From the NCBI RefSeq assembly GCF_036237275.1, contig NZ_CP108352.1, forward strand, positions 5,952,001-6,016,000: 64,000 nt of DNA, in the 5' to 3' direction. Every line of letters starts with the position of its first letter. Position 1 is the first letter of the stretch. Below are positions 1-9,222 of this stretch, piece by piece. A program made the position numbers and the translations under genes. Below the pieces are notes generated by a model. It made no database searches. It worked only from the letters and a program-made list of their open reading frames with translations, and was not told the DNA's origin. Source of the stretch: Streptomyces sp. NBC_01353 (GTDB lineage: Bacteria > Actinomycetota > Actinomycetes > Streptomycetales > Streptomycetaceae).

Positions 1-1109
1 GGGAACTCGATGGTGTGCGCGGCCACCGCGCCCTGGAACGGCATGTACTGCGGGGTGAAGATCGGCGGCCAGTCGTCCCAGCCCTCCTGCTCGTCGCGGA
101 AGGGGATGACCGCCGGGCGAACCCCGTCCTTCGCGGGCGTGTAGCCGAGACCGTTGACCGCCTTCTCCATGCCGAGCGCGTTGGCATAGGCGTTCTTCAG
201 GAACAGGTCGTACTCGTAGTTCTCGCCGTGCGGCGGGGTTGTCGGCTCGATCAGCGTGCCGTTGACGTACCCGTGCAGATCCAGCATCACGGCCGGCTGC
301 TTGTCGATGGCGATCCGCCGGATCGCGCGCGCCTCGGGCTGGGATGCGGTGATGAAGTCCCGGTTGAGGTCGAAGCCGTTGCCGTTGGCGCGGGTGCCGG
401 CGATCCGGCCGTCCGGGTTGGCGGTGACGTTCAGATACACCCGGGTCCTCGCGAGCAGCCCGGCGCTCTTGCGGTCGGTGGCGGTGGCCAGCTCCTCGAT
501 GAGCTCCAGGGCCGCGTCCGTGCCCTCCCACTCGTTGCCGTGGATGTTGTTGTTGATGAAGACCGGGGTCTTGTACGCGGCCTTCAGCCGGGTGTCCTTC
601 GCCGCGGCGGCGGGCGCGTTCTCGATCCGCTCGCGCATCCGCTCCTGCTCGCGGGTCTCGCGGGCGCTCTCCGGGGCGGTGACGGTCACCAGATACAGCT
701 CGTGCCCGCCCGCCGACCGCCCGGCGACCTCGACACTCACCCGGTCCCCGAGCTTCTGCAGCGCGTTGAGACGAGGGGCGAGGGAGTGGTACGGGGCGAG
801 CCCCAGCTTGATCGACTTGTCGGCCGGGTCGACGGGCGGGACGGCGAGGTCCGTCCGCCGCGGATAGCCGCCGTCCGTGCGGAGCGGGGTGTCGGCCGGG
901 GCGAGGGAGGAGCGCGCCGCGAACGTGCGCGGCGGCGCGGTCGCGGTGTCACGCCCGGCCCCTTCGCGTACGGGACCGGGCTCGGACGCGCTGCCGGGCC
1001 CGTGCGCGAAGGGGCCGGGCGCGGCGCTCGCGGGCAGCGCGGTGAGGACCAGCGCGCCGAGGAGCGCGCCGCAGACGGTGGTGATCAGGACGGGTCCGGG
1101 TTTCGCCAT
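1..1109 (-). CDS. Secreted M14 zinc carboxypeptidase (C-terminus cut by window edge)
   Basis: Metallocarboxypeptidase of the M14 family, expected to trim C-terminal residues outside the cell. About 369 residues are visible; the C-terminus lies beyond base 1. The N-terminus has a signal peptide (MAKPGPVLITTVCGALLGAL). The zinc motif HGNEW, with its His and Glu, sits near residue 190. The substrate-binding motif NPDGR and DLNRDF follow, then a later His in DLHGY. The last residues seen (AAHTIEF) may be close to the catalytic Glu. The ATG start is preceded by GGAGG. It is transcribed divergently from the EI24 gene across about 100 bp. Family assignment is firm; the peptide substrate is unknown. 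Confidence 0.9.
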   Translation of the reverse strand, partial: MAKPGPVLITTVCGALLGALVLTALPASAAPGPFAHGPGSASEPGPVREGAGRDTATAPPRTFAARSSLAPADTPLRTDGGYPRRTDLAVPPVDPADKSIKLGLAPYHSLAPRLNALQKLGDRVSVEVAGRSAGGHELYLVTVTAPESARETREQERMRERIENAPAAAAKDTRLKAAYKTPVFINNNIHGNEWEGTDAALELIEELATATDRKSAGLLARTRVYLNVTANPDGRIAGTRANGNGFDLNRDFITASQPEARAIRRIAIDKQPAVMLDLHGYVNGTLIEPTTPPHGENYEYDLFLKNAYANALGMEKAVNGLGYTPAKDGVRPAVIPFRDEQEGWDDWPPIFTPQYMPFQGAVAAHTIEF

Positions 1110-1209
1110 ACGTACGCAACCTCCGTAAGTGATCAGTACGCAGGGGTCTACCCTGTCGTGCCCCGGACAACAAGAGGGCCTCCGGCACGGGCCCGATAGG
1201 GTGATCCTC

Positions 1210-2034
1210 ATGCGTGATTTCGGGGCCGGTCTCGGTTATCTGGTACAGGGTCAGAAGTGGGTGGGCCGGCACGGCCGATGGTTCGGATTCGGGCTGCTGC
1301 CCGGTCTGGTGACCCTTGTGCTGTACGTCGGCGCGCTCGTCGGCCTCGGCTACGGGGCCGACGACCTGACGGCCTGGGCGACCCCGTTCGCCGACGACTG
1401 GTCCTCGCCCTGGCAGGGGCTCCTGCGCAACACCCTGACCGTCCTCACCTTCGGCTTCGGGCTCTTCCTCGCGGTCGTCACCTTCACCGCCGTGACCCTG
1501 CTGGTCGGCCAGCCCTTCTACGAGTCGCTGTCCGAGGAGGTCGACCGCACCGAGGGCGGCGAGGTCCCCGAGTCGGGCCTGCCGCTCTGGCGCGAGCTGT
1601 GGATCTCCGCGCGCGACAGCCTCAAGGTCGTGCTGCGGGTCGCGTTCTACGGCGTGCTGCTCTTCGCCTGCGGCTTCATCCCCGTCGTCGGTCAGACCGT
1701 CGTCCCGGTGATCGGCTTCTGCGTCTCCGGCTTCTTCCTCGCCGAGGAGCTGACCGCCGTCGCCCTCCAGCGTCGCAGCGTCGAACTGAAGGAGCGTCTG
1801 CGGATGCTGCGCGGCCGTCGGATGCTGACCCTGGGCTTCGGCGTGCCGCTGGTCCTGGCGTTCCTGGTGCCGTTCGTGGCCGTGTTCCTGATGCCGGGCG
1901 CGGTGGCCGGCGCGACCCTGATGGTCCGGGACCTGCGCGGGGAGAACGCGGACGACGACGAGCCGACCGCGGCCCCGGCACCCGCGGCCGCCGCCCCCGT
2001 CCAGACGCAGGGCAATCCGTACCGCAAGGGCTAG
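1210..2034 (+). CDS. EI24 domain integral membrane protein
   Basis: A 274-residue membrane protein of the EI24/CysZ-like family. The start MRDFGAGLGYLVQGQKW is typical of actinobacterial members. Four or more hydrophobic segments are visible, near residues 25-50, 80-105, 145-185 and 210-240. The C-terminal tail is cytoplasm-like and rich in Ala, Pro and acidic residues. CysZ members take up sulfate, but actinobacterial EI24 proteins are not shown to do so, and no cysteine-synthesis gene is adjacent. A GTG nine bases upstream is an alternative start. It ends 14 bp before the convergent amidohydrolase gene. Confidence 0.8.
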   Translation: MRDFGAGLGYLVQGQKWVGRHGRWFGFGLLPGLVTLVLYVGALVGLGYGADDLTAWATPFADDWSSPWQGLLRNTLTVLTFGFGLFLAVVTFTAVTLLVGQPFYESLSEEVDRTEGGEVPESGLPLWRELWISARDSLKVVLRVAFYGVLLFACGFIPVVGQTVVPVIGFCVSGFFLAEELTAVALQRRSVELKERLRMLRGRRMLTLGFGVPLVLAFLVPFVAVFLMPGAVAGATLMVRDLRGENADDDEPTAAPAPAAAAPVQTQGNPYRKG

Positions 2035-2048
2035 GGGGTGTCCGGGGC

Positions 2049-2762
2049 TCAGCCGACCTCGACGAGCGCGTACCCCGCCTCTTCGCTCCCCGCGTCGGCG
2101 ATGCGCGCGCCGTCCGGGCCCCAGGCTCCGGCGGCGCCGCAGGCCACGCCGTCCTCGTTGGGGCCCAGCGCGTTGCCGAGCACCACGTACAGACCGAAGT
2201 CCCGGGCCCGTACCGGATAGACCTTCTCGAACGAGTCGTTGTCGGCGGTCAGCACCGAGCTCGCCAGATAGACCGTGCAGCCGTCGGCGGCGGCCCGCTC
2301 CGCGAGCTCCGGGAACCGGTTGTCGTAGCAGGTGGCCGTCGCGAACCGCACCCCGTCGAGGGTGAAGCGGCCGTCCGCCCCGCCCGGCGTGAAGACCTCC
2401 TGCTCGACGCCGTACAGATGCCGCTTGTCGTAGCGGGTGAGCAGCGAGCCGTCCGCTCCGATCACCAGCGAGGTCACCCCGGTCCCGCCGTCGGCGGTGC
2501 GCACGGGCCCGTTGACGACGGCCGCCGCGCCGACAGCGCGACACGCCTCCCGGATCGGTTCGAGGCGCTCGTCGTCCTCGGAGAACACCAGCGCCGGGGT
2601 GTCCCTGATGAGGCTGGGCTCGTAGCCGGTCAGGCAGAGCTCGGCGAAGACGACCAGCCGGGCGCCGTCGGCGCCCGCCGCGCTGATCAGCCCGGCGACG
2701 GTACGGACGTTGGCGTCGATGTCCCCGGCGGCCGGGGCGAACTGCGCTGCTGCGACGATCAT
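2049..2762 (-). CDS. Carbon-nitrogen hydrolase (nitrilase superfamily)
   Basis: A 237-residue amidohydrolase of the nitrilase superfamily, slightly shorter than the usual 260-280 residues. The Glu-Lys-Cys triad is visible: Glu in VFAELCLTGYE, Lys in YDKRHLYG and Cys in ATCYDNRFPE. The enzyme should hydrolyse a small amide or N-carbamoyl compound; the substrate cannot be read from sequence. The ATG chosen follows GGGGG three bases upstream; an ATG 12 bases further out has no ribosome site. It lies just downstream of the pyroglutamyl-peptidase-like gene on the same strand, 47 bp away, so the two may be co-transcribed. Confidence 0.87.
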   Translation of the reverse strand: MIVAAAQFAPAAGDIDANVRTVAGLISAAGADGARLVVFAELCLTGYEPSLIRDTPALVFSEDDERLEPIREACRAVGAAAVVNGPVRTADGGTGVTSLVIGADGSLLTRYDKRHLYGVEQEVFTPGGADGRFTLDGVRFATATCYDNRFPELAERAAADGCTVYLASSVLTADNDSFEKVYPVRARDFGLYVVLGNALGPNEDGVACGAAGAWGPDGARIADAGSEEAGYALVEVG

Positions 2763-2809
2763 GACCCCCATCATCGCGCGCGCCCGGCCGACGGGGAACC
2801 CCAGGGCCG

Positions 2810-4054
2810 TTACCGGGACGCGGCCACGGCGATGATCGTCCGGACCTGGGCGATGATGTCCAGCCGGTTGCGTACGAACTCCGGGTCCGTGACCGCGCCC
2901 GTCGTCGGGTCCGTGTTGCCCGCGCCGAACTGCAGGACCGGGGTGTGGACATGGCCGCCGGGCAGGTCCGACAGGCCGAGCCGGTCGCGCAGCAGGGTCG
3001 CGCGGTAGGCGATCTCGTTGGAGAGGTAGTCCCCGCCGCCGCCCGAACGGGCCGTGGAGCCCTGCGTCGGCCCGTCCGGGCGTGCCACGGGAGTGCTCGA
3101 CCCGGCCGGGATCTCGGCCACCGCCGTGTTGTCGTACACCGGGAAGCGCCCGGTGCTCGCGGCGACGATCGAGGCGTACGGGAGGGTGGTCGCCGTCCAC
3201 TGGGGCTGGGTGGCCGGGTCGGCGACCGGGACGGTCTCCGTGCGCGAGAGGTTCTCGTTGTCGGGGAAGCCGCCCCGCCAGGCACCGTTGAACCGTTCGA
3301 TGTCGATGCGGCCGACCCGGCCCTGGCTGACCGTGGTGAACAGGTCCGCCTTCGGCAGCTGGTCCCGCAAGGTCCGCTCGACCGTGCCCTCGGCGAAGTC
3401 CTTCCAGCGGACCGGGAAGACGGCCGTCTCGACCCGGGCGAGGCTGCCGTCCGCCGTGCGGATCCAGGTGCCGTCCAGGGCGAGCGCGGTGGCCCCGGAC
3501 GGATTGCTGATCCGCACGTCCCGGTCGAGCGTGAACGGGTCGAACCCGGTCATCAGGATCCGCTTCACGCCCTTGCCGGCCGGGAAGCGGATCGAGTCCT
3601 GGCCGCGCGAGGAGCGCTCGAGCCGGTCGAGCAGCCGGGCCCGCCCCTCGTCCGAGAGTGCGAACTCCGGCTTCCAGGAGCGCAGTTCACGCGTCAGACC
3701 CAGCCGCGCCCAGTACAGCGGCCGATCGTCGTCCCGGCTCAGGTCGCCCCGTACGCGACGCCCCTGCGCCCGGTCGACCGCGTCCCGCCAGAGCCGCTCC
3801 CCGTGTCGTAGGACCGTCCGCTCGGCCTCCCGGTACGACCCGGCGCCGGCGAGGGTGCGGGCGAACTCCGGTGCCACGGAGTCGAATCCACCGCGCCGCA
3901 GGATCTCCTGGGGCGCGGCGCGGTCGAGCCGTGCCTCCTCGACGGTGCACGAGCAGCCCGCGTCGGCGTCGGCGGATGCGGGGGGTGTCGCCACGACCAG
4001 CGTGGCGGTGATCAGCGCGAGGCCGAGCGAGGCATGGCGTATCCGGGACAGCAC
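2810..4054 (-). CDS. Secreted pyroglutamyl-peptidase-like protein lacking the catalytic Cys
   Basis: A 414-residue exported protein. It has a signal peptide (residues 1-29), an added N-terminal region, and a C15 (pyrrolidone carboxyl peptidase) fold from about residue 164. TGFDPF is near 169-174 and a conserved NPSGATAL stretch follows. The family's Glu is plausibly Glu253 (DIERF) and its His is His368 or His370 (GGHVHTP). In the segment where C15 enzymes carry the nucleophilic Cys, this protein reads DYLSNEIAY, with Ser345. It is much longer than bacterial PCP (about 215 residues) and secreted. It may be a Ser-dependent or inactive binding variant. Confidence 0.78.
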   Translation of the reverse strand: MLSRIRHASLGLALITATLVVATPPASADADAGCSCTVEEARLDRAAPQEILRRGGFDSVAPEFARTLAGAGSYREAERTVLRHGERLWRDAVDRAQGRRVRGDLSRDDDRPLYWARLGLTRELRSWKPEFALSDEGRARLLDRLERSSRGQDSIRFPAGKGVKRILMTGFDPFTLDRDVRISNPSGATALALDGTWIRTADGSLARVETAVFPVRWKDFAEGTVERTLRDQLPKADLFTTVSQGRVGRIDIERFNGAWRGGFPDNENLSRTETVPVADPATQPQWTATTLPYASIVAASTGRFPVYDNTAVAEIPAGSSTPVARPDGPTQGSTARSGGGGDYLSNEIAYRATLLRDRLGLSDLPGGHVHTPVLQFGAGNTDPTTGAVTDPEFVRNRLDIIAQVRTIIAVAASR

Positions 4055-4129
4055 AGGCGAGCCCTCCGTCGGGTCGGGAAGCGGCCCGCGCAGTATCCCG
4101 ACTCACCCGCAACTCCCGCTACAGGGCCC

Positions 4130-4699
4130 TCACTTGTCGCTTCCGTGCAAGAGGTGCAGAAAGTCCCGGAACGCCTCCGGCATGTCCACCGCCGCCGGGT
4201 CGAGCAGCCACTGGTACTGCAGCCCGTCCATCACGGCCGTCAGGATCGGAGCCGCCCGCTCCGGGGTCAGCCCGCTCGGCAGGCGCTCGCCGAACTCCAG
4301 GCGCAGGACGTTCGCCATCTCGTCGCGGACCTGGGTGTAGCGCTCGGTGAAGAACGCGCGCGCCGGATGGTCCTCGGTCACGCTCTCGCCGAGCAGGGCC
4401 GAGAACGTCTGCACGATCCCCGGCCGCATCGCGTTGTACTCGACGAGCGAGTCGATCAGATCGAGCCGCCAGCCCTCGCGCGACCCGGCCCCGCTCGTGT
4501 CCCACTTGTCGCGCTCCGCGAGGACCGCGACGAGCAGGGCCTCCTTCGTGGGGAAGTAGTGCAGCAGCCCCTGCTGCGTCAGGCCGACCCGCTCGGCGAC
4601 GGCGCCGAGCGACGCGCCCCGGTAGCCGCGCTCCGCGATCACTTCGAGGGTCGCGCGCACGATGTCCGCGCGCCGCTCCTCGCTCCTGGCCCGCACCAT
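4130..4699 (-). CDS. TetR family transcriptional regulator
   Basis: A 189-residue TetR-type repressor. The N-terminal helix-turn-helix spans about residues 10-55, with a recognition-helix region near VAERVGLTQQGLLHYFPTK. The C-terminal part looks like the TetR_C_6/BetI-like ligand domain (AVMDGLQYQWLLDP). It is divergent from the GH3 beta-glucosidase gene over 157 bp, so that gene is the likely target, with a glycoside or sugar as possible ligand. The target and ligand are inference from position. Confidence 0.88.
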   Translation of the reverse strand: MVRARSEERRADIVRATLEVIAERGYRGASLGAVAERVGLTQQGLLHYFPTKEALLVAVLAERDKWDTSGAGSREGWRLDLIDSLVEYNAMRPGIVQTFSALLGESVTEDHPARAFFTERYTQVRDEMANVLRLEFGERLPSGLTPERAAPILTAVMDGLQYQWLLDPAAVDMPEAFRDFLHLLHGSDK

Positions 4700-4771
4700 C
4701 GCCGTGGCCCCCTCTCCCCGTCGCCGCCTGCCGGAAGTCCCTTTCCCCCAGGACCGTACGGCATCTTGAGA

Positions 4772-4790
4772 TTACGAAACAGTAACGTAA
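4772..4790. promoter_or_regulatory. Candidate TetR operator between tetR and GH3 gene
   Basis: The inverted repeat TTACG-9 nt-CGTAA lies in the divergent intergenic region. Further GTAAC/GGTAAC half-site-like words continue to about 4812. The position fits an operator for the adjacent TetR protein; binding is inferred only. Confidence 0.4.
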
Positions 4791-4856
4791 CCTACCGATC
4801 TACAGGTAACCGGTCCACCATGGGCGCCACAAGAACTTCTACGAGGAGGTACGGCC

Positions 4857-7319
4857 GTGGCGGAGATCAGCGCGGACACCGTTCGCGAGCAGGCCGTCGA
4901 GGCGGCGCTCGGCAAGCTCGACCTGGACACCAAGGCGCGGCTGCTCGCCGGCCAGGACATGTGGTCGCTCCCGGCCCTGCCCGAGATCGGGCTGGCGTCC
5001 CTGGTCATGTCCGACGGCCCGATCGGCGTCCGGGGCGTCCGTTGGACGGCCGACGACCCCTCCATCGCCCTGCCGTCCCCGACCGCGCTCGCCGCCGCCT
5101 GGGACCCGTCCCTCGCCCGCCGCGCCGGCCGGCTCCTCGCCCAGGAGGCCCGCCGCAAGGGCGTCCACGTCCTCCTCGCGCCCACCGTCAACCTGCACCG
5201 CTCACCGCTCGGCGGCCGCCACTTCGAGGCGTACAGCGAGGACCCGTACCTCACCGGCGAGATCGGCACCGGCTACGTCCAGGGCGTCCAGGACGGCGGC
5301 GTCGGCACGACGGTCAAGCACTTCGTCGCCAACGACGCCGAGACCGACCGCTTCACCGTCGACAACACGGTCGCCGCACGCCCGCTGCGCGAGCTCTACC
5401 TCGCGCCCTTCGAGGCCATCGTCAAGAACGCCCACCCCTGGGGCATCATGACCGCCTACAACCAGGTCAACGGCGTGACGATGACCGAGCACCGCTACCT
5501 CGTCAACGAGGTCCTGCGCGGCGAGTGGGGCTTCGACGGCTACAACGTCTCCGACTGGATGGCCGCCCGCTCCACCAAGGGCGACATCGAGGGCGGCCTC
5601 GACGTCGCCATGCCCGGCCCGCAGACCGTCTACGGCGAGGTGCTCGCCGCCGCCGTCCGCGCCGGCGAGGTCAAGGAGTCCACGGTCGACGCGGCCGTGC
5701 GGAACGTGCTGCGGCTCGCCGCCCGCGTCGGCGCCCTCGAAGGCGCCCCGCCGGTCGTCACCGAGCACCCCGAGACGATCGACGGCGAGGCCCTCGCCCG
5801 CGAGATCGCCCACCGCGGCTTCGTCCTCGTACGCAACGAGAACGACGCGCTGCCGCTGGTCGCGGACGGCTCCGTCGCCCTGTCCGGCGCCGCCGCCCGT
5901 GACGCCCGGGTCCTCGGCGGCGGCTCCGCCCAGGTCTTCCCCGACCACACCGTCTCCCCGCTCGACGGCCTCACCGCCGCCCTTCCCGACGGCGCCCTCA
6001 CCTTCACCGTCGGAGCCGACCCCAGCGACGAACTCACCCCCGCCGACCAGGGCTTCACCCTCCGTGCCGTCTGCCGCGACGCCGACGGCACCGTCCTCGG
6101 CGAGGGCACCCTGCCCAACGGCCAGGTCCAGTGGATCGGTGACGACCTCCCGGCCGGCGTCACCCACGAGACCCTCGCCTCCATCGAGGTCACCGGCACG
6201 TTCACCCCGCGCGAGTCCGGCGAGCACTCCTTCGGCACCCGCGGCCTCGGCGCCTTCACCCTCCGTATCGCGGGCGAGACCGTCTTCGACGGCCTCCAGG
6301 CGATGGGCCCGGAGACCGACCCCTTCGAGGCGTTCTTCGGCGCCCCCGTCGAGCGCGCCAAGGTCGTCCTCACCGCGGGCGAGACCGTCGAGGTGTCCCT
6401 GCTGCACCCCCTGGACAAGGAGTTCGCGGCCCCGCTGCCGGCCGTCATGTTCTCCTTCGTCCACCTCGGTCCGCGCCGTGACCCCGACGAACTGATCGCC
6501 GAAGCCGTCGAGGCCGCCCGCGCCGCCGACGCCGCCGTCGTGGTCGTCGCCACCACCGAGCGCGTCGAGTCCGAGGGCTTCGACCGCAAGGACCTCGCCC
6601 TGCCCGGCCGCCAGGACGAACTCGTGCGGGCCGTGGCCGCCGCCAACCCGAACACGGTCGTCGTCGTCAATGCCGGCTCGCCGGTCGAGATGCCCTGGCG
6701 CGAGGACGTCGCCGCGATCCTGCTCAGCTGGTTCCCCGGCCAGGAGGGCGGCGCCGCGCTCGCCGACGTCCTCACCGGCGCCGCCGAGCCCGGCGGCCGG
6801 CTCCCCACCACCTGGCCCGTCGCGCTCGCCGACGTCCCCGTCACCGAGGTCACCCCCACCGACGGAGGACTCGCCTACACCGAGGGCGTGTTCATCGGCT
6901 ACCGCGCCTGGGACAAGGCCGGCACCACCCCCGCGTACGCCTTCGGCCACGGCCTCGGCTACACCACGTGGACCTACGACTCCCTGGAGGTCACCCCGGC
7001 GTCGGCGAAGGTCCGGATCACCAACACCGGCACCCGCACCGGCCGCGAGGTCGTCCAGATCTACGTGGCGCCGACGGCGACCGCGTCGATCGGCGTGCAG
7101 AGCACGACGGTGGAGCGCCCGGCGCGCTGGCTGGCCGGCTTCGGCTCCGTCGAGGCGGGCGCCGGCGAGTCCGTCGAGGTCGAGATCCCGCTGCCGCGCC
7201 GCGCCTTCGAGATCTGGGACGAGGAGAAGAACGACTGGGTCTTCGTCCCCGGTACGTACGAGGTCAGGGCCGCGCACTCGCTCGCCGACACGCGCCTGAC
7301 GGCCACGCTGGAGGCCTGA
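4857..7319 (+). CDS. Glycoside hydrolase family 3 beta-glucosidase with PA14 insert
   Basis: An 820-residue GH3 enzyme that should release glucose or a related sugar from beta-glycosides. No signal peptide is seen, so it is probably cytoplasmic. The GH3 N-terminal barrel has KHFVAND (154-160) and the nucleophile Asp233 in NVSDWMA. A PA14-like domain lies at about residues 390-510, inserted in the GH3 C-terminal domain. A fibronectin-III-like domain closes the protein (about 720-815). The GTG start is preceded by GAGGAGG at eight bases. It is divergent from tetR and ends before a strong terminator shared with the convergent epimerase gene. Both neighbours are sugar enzymes. Confidence 0.93.
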   Translation: MAEISADTVREQAVEAALGKLDLDTKARLLAGQDMWSLPALPEIGLASLVMSDGPIGVRGVRWTADDPSIALPSPTALAAAWDPSLARRAGRLLAQEARRKGVHVLLAPTVNLHRSPLGGRHFEAYSEDPYLTGEIGTGYVQGVQDGGVGTTVKHFVANDAETDRFTVDNTVAARPLRELYLAPFEAIVKNAHPWGIMTAYNQVNGVTMTEHRYLVNEVLRGEWGFDGYNVSDWMAARSTKGDIEGGLDVAMPGPQTVYGEVLAAAVRAGEVKESTVDAAVRNVLRLAARVGALEGAPPVVTEHPETIDGEALAREIAHRGFVLVRNENDALPLVADGSVALSGAAARDARVLGGGSAQVFPDHTVSPLDGLTAALPDGALTFTVGADPSDELTPADQGFTLRAVCRDADGTVLGEGTLPNGQVQWIGDDLPAGVTHETLASIEVTGTFTPRESGEHSFGTRGLGAFTLRIAGETVFDGLQAMGPETDPFEAFFGAPVERAKVVLTAGETVEVSLLHPLDKEFAAPLPAVMFSFVHLGPRRDPDELIAEAVEAARAADAAVVVVATTERVESEGFDRKDLALPGRQDELVRAVAAANPNTVVVVNAGSPVEMPWREDVAAILLSWFPGQEGGAALADVLTGAAEPGGRLPTTWPVALADVPVTEVTPTDGGLAYTEGVFIGYRAWDKAGTTPAYAFGHGLGYTTWTYDSLEVTPASAKVRITNTGTRTGREVVQIYVAPTATASIGVQSTTVERPARWLAGFGSVEAGAGESVEVEIPLPRRAFEIWDEEKNDWVFVPGTYEVRAAHSLADTRLTATLEA

Positions 7320-7331
7320 CCCCCATGATCA

Positions 7332-7365
7332 GCCCCGGGGCGGAACCTGACATCCGTCCCGGGGC
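7332..7365. terminator. Bidirectional terminator between GH3 and galM-like genes
   Basis: A hairpin with an 8-bp GCCCCGGG stem, one G-T pair and a further 4-bp CGGA/TCCG stem lies between two convergent genes. There is no U-tract, as is common in Streptomyces. Confidence 0.7.
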
Positions 7366-7378
7366 CTCACCACATCGT

Positions 7379-8311
7379 TCAGCGCGTGCCGAAGCGGAAC
7401 GTCGTCCGGGAGGCGTACACCTCACCCGGCCGCAGCACCGTCGACGGGAACTCCGGCCGGTTCGGCGAGTCCGGGAAGTGCTGCGCCTCCAGGGCGACCC
7501 CGCCCAGCTCCGGGTCGGCGTACACCTGAAGCCCGGGCTCGGTGGTCTCCACCGTCACCGTACGGCCGCTCCCCGGCGCGTACAGCTCGGCTGCCGTCGA
7601 ACCCCCGCCGTCCAGGACGAAGTTGTGGTCCAGCGGGATCGTGAGCGGCCTGCCGGTACGGAAGTCCAGCTCCGTGCCCGTGACCTCGGCGAACTCTCCG
7701 GTCGGGATGCCCGTCCCGTCGGTCGGTGTGAAGCGAGAGGCCGCCACCCGCAGCTCCTGCGGCCCGTCGCCCAGATCCCAGTACGAGTGGTTCGTCAGCG
7801 CCACCACCGTCGGCGCGTCCGCCTCCGCGCGGTAGTCGATCCGCAGCGCCCCGTCGGTGTCGAGCGTGTACGTCACCGAGACCTCCAGGCGGCCGGGGAA
7901 GCCCTCCTCGCCGTCCGGGCTCACCCGGGACAGCCGTACCCCGGACGCGACCTCCTCCGCGTCCCACACCCGCTTGTCGAAGCCGCGCTCCCCGCCGTGC
8001 AGACAGTTCGGCCCGCCGTTGCGCGCGAGCCGGTACGTCGTGCCGTCCAGGGCGAAGGAGCCGCCGGCGATCCGATTGGCGTAACGCCCCACCAGAGCGC
8101 CGAAGTACGGCTCCGGACGCTTCAGATACCCCTCCAGATCGGGGAAGCCGAGGGCCACGCCACCCGGGACACCGTCCCGGTCCGGCGTCTCGACCGACTG
8201 CACGATGCCGCCGTACGTCAGCACCCGCACCCGCACAGCGCCCCGCTGGAGGGTCCAGCGCGTGACGTCCGTACCGTCGACCGAACCGAAGGGCTCACCC
8301 GTGATCCTCAT
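7379..8311 (-). CDS. Aldose 1-epimerase
   Basis: A 310-residue GalM-type mutarotase interconverting alpha and beta anomers of aldohexoses. The GRYANRIAGG motif is at about 75-84 and the catalytic His175 lies in LTNHSYWDL. The catalytic Glu lies in GGVALEAQHFPDS near the C-terminus. Length matches the family (about 310-350). It is convergent with the GH3 beta-glucosidase, whose product (free beta-glucose) would be its substrate. It lies 11 bp downstream of the SGNH hydrolase gene on the same strand. Confidence 0.92.
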   Translation of the reverse strand: MRITGEPFGSVDGTDVTRWTLQRGAVRVRVLTYGGIVQSVETPDRDGVPGGVALGFPDLEGYLKRPEPYFGALVGRYANRIAGGSFALDGTTYRLARNGGPNCLHGGERGFDKRVWDAEEVASGVRLSRVSPDGEEGFPGRLEVSVTYTLDTDGALRIDYRAEADAPTVVALTNHSYWDLGDGPQELRVAASRFTPTDGTGIPTGEFAEVTGTELDFRTGRPLTIPLDHNFVLDGGGSTAAELYAPGSGRTVTVETTEPGLQVYADPELGGVALEAQHFPDSPNRPEFPSTVLRPGEVYASRTTFRFGTR

Positions 8312-8322
8312 GATCCGGAACC

Positions 8323-9222
8323 CTACGCGGGCGGCTCCGGAGCCGTCACCTGCCGGTGCGCGATCTCCGCGAGCCGCGCCTGCCCGTCCTTGCTCGGATG
8401 GAACCAGTCCCACGGGCTGAGCTGCGCTCCGTCGAAGCGGAAGCCGAACACCGCGCCGCCGTCGTACCGGCAGCGCTGGTCCTTCGCGCAGACCTCCTTC
8501 AGGACGGCGTTGTACGCCACCACCCGGTCCCGCACGCGCGTCCGGCGCTGCTCGGCCGACGTGCTCAGATCCTCCGCGTCGGCCAGCATCGAGGCGCAGA
8601 TGCCCAGCTTCCAGACCTGGCGGCCCATCGGGCTCTCCTTGCCCTGCGACCACAGGCGCTTCAGGTCCGGCACGCTCGACACGTACACCTGCGCCTTCGG
8701 CGCCGTCTTCCGCAGCTCGGCGAGGGACGCCTCGAAGTCCGCGCGGAAATCCTCGACCGGGGTCATCAGTTCGGCCCGGTCCCGGCAGGCGTCGTTCGCG
8801 CCCATCATCACCGTCACCAGTTCGGGCTTCTCGGCCGCCGCCCGTGCCATCTGCTCCGGGAGCTCCGCCATCCGCGCCCCGGTCCGCGCCAGGTTCCAAC
8901 TGCGCGCGGCCGCGCCCTTCGCCCCGAGGAGCCGCAGGGCGAGGCTGTTGACGGTGGTGTCCGTGCCGGTCGCCCAGGACACCTCCGGACAGTCCGACAG
9001 GACCGAGCAGGCGTCGAAGGCGCGGGTGATGGAGTCGCCGACGGCCGCCACGGAGGCGGGGGAGCGGTCCCAGACGGGCGTGGGCTTCGGTGTCGGCCTG
9101 GGCTTCGGCGGGGCGGTCGCCGCGGGACCGGCCGCCTCACAGCCCGTCAGAGTGCCCGCGCACAGCAGCAGTACGGCCGCGGCGGAGGCGACGGTGGTAC
9201 GAAAACGTTGTCTGCCGCGCAT
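8323..9222 (-). CDS. SGNH/GDSL hydrolase lipoprotein
   Basis: A 299-residue surface lipid-anchored esterase or lipase. The signal peptide ends in a lipobox LTGC (Cys28), followed by a Pro/Lys linker. SGNH blocks are clear: block I VGDSITRAFD with Ser64, a Gly block (ARTGARM), the Asn block GANDAC, and block V DWFHPSKDG with the Asp-His pair. The ATG was chosen because GGAGGAGGGG lies just upstream; a longer form would put about 35 Arg-rich residues before the signal peptide. The natural ester is unknown. Confidence 0.88.
   Translation of the reverse strand: MRGRQRFRTTVASAAAVLLLCAGTLTGCEAAGPAATAPPKPRPTPKPTPVWDRSPASVAAVGDSITRAFDACSVLSDCPEVSWATGTDTTVNSLALRLLGAKGAAARSWNLARTGARMAELPEQMARAAAEKPELVTVMMGANDACRDRAELMTPVEDFRADFEASLAELRKTAPKAQVYVSSVPDLKRLWSQGKESPMGRQVWKLGICASMLADAEDLSTSAEQRRTRVRDRVVAYNAVLKEVCAKDQRCRYDGGAVFGFRFDGAQLSPWDWFHPSKDGQARLAEIAHRQVTAPEPPA

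Noticed and set aside
949..3285. 778-codon frame spanning EI24, nitrilase and peptidase genes on the minus strand
   Set aside because: Crosses three real genes in other frames and has no coherent fold; a GC-bias artefact.
5202..7277. 691-codon open frame antisense to the GH3 gene
   Set aside because: Gly/Ala/Asp-rich complement frame of a high-GC gene; the GH3 frame has all catalytic motifs and a ribosome site.
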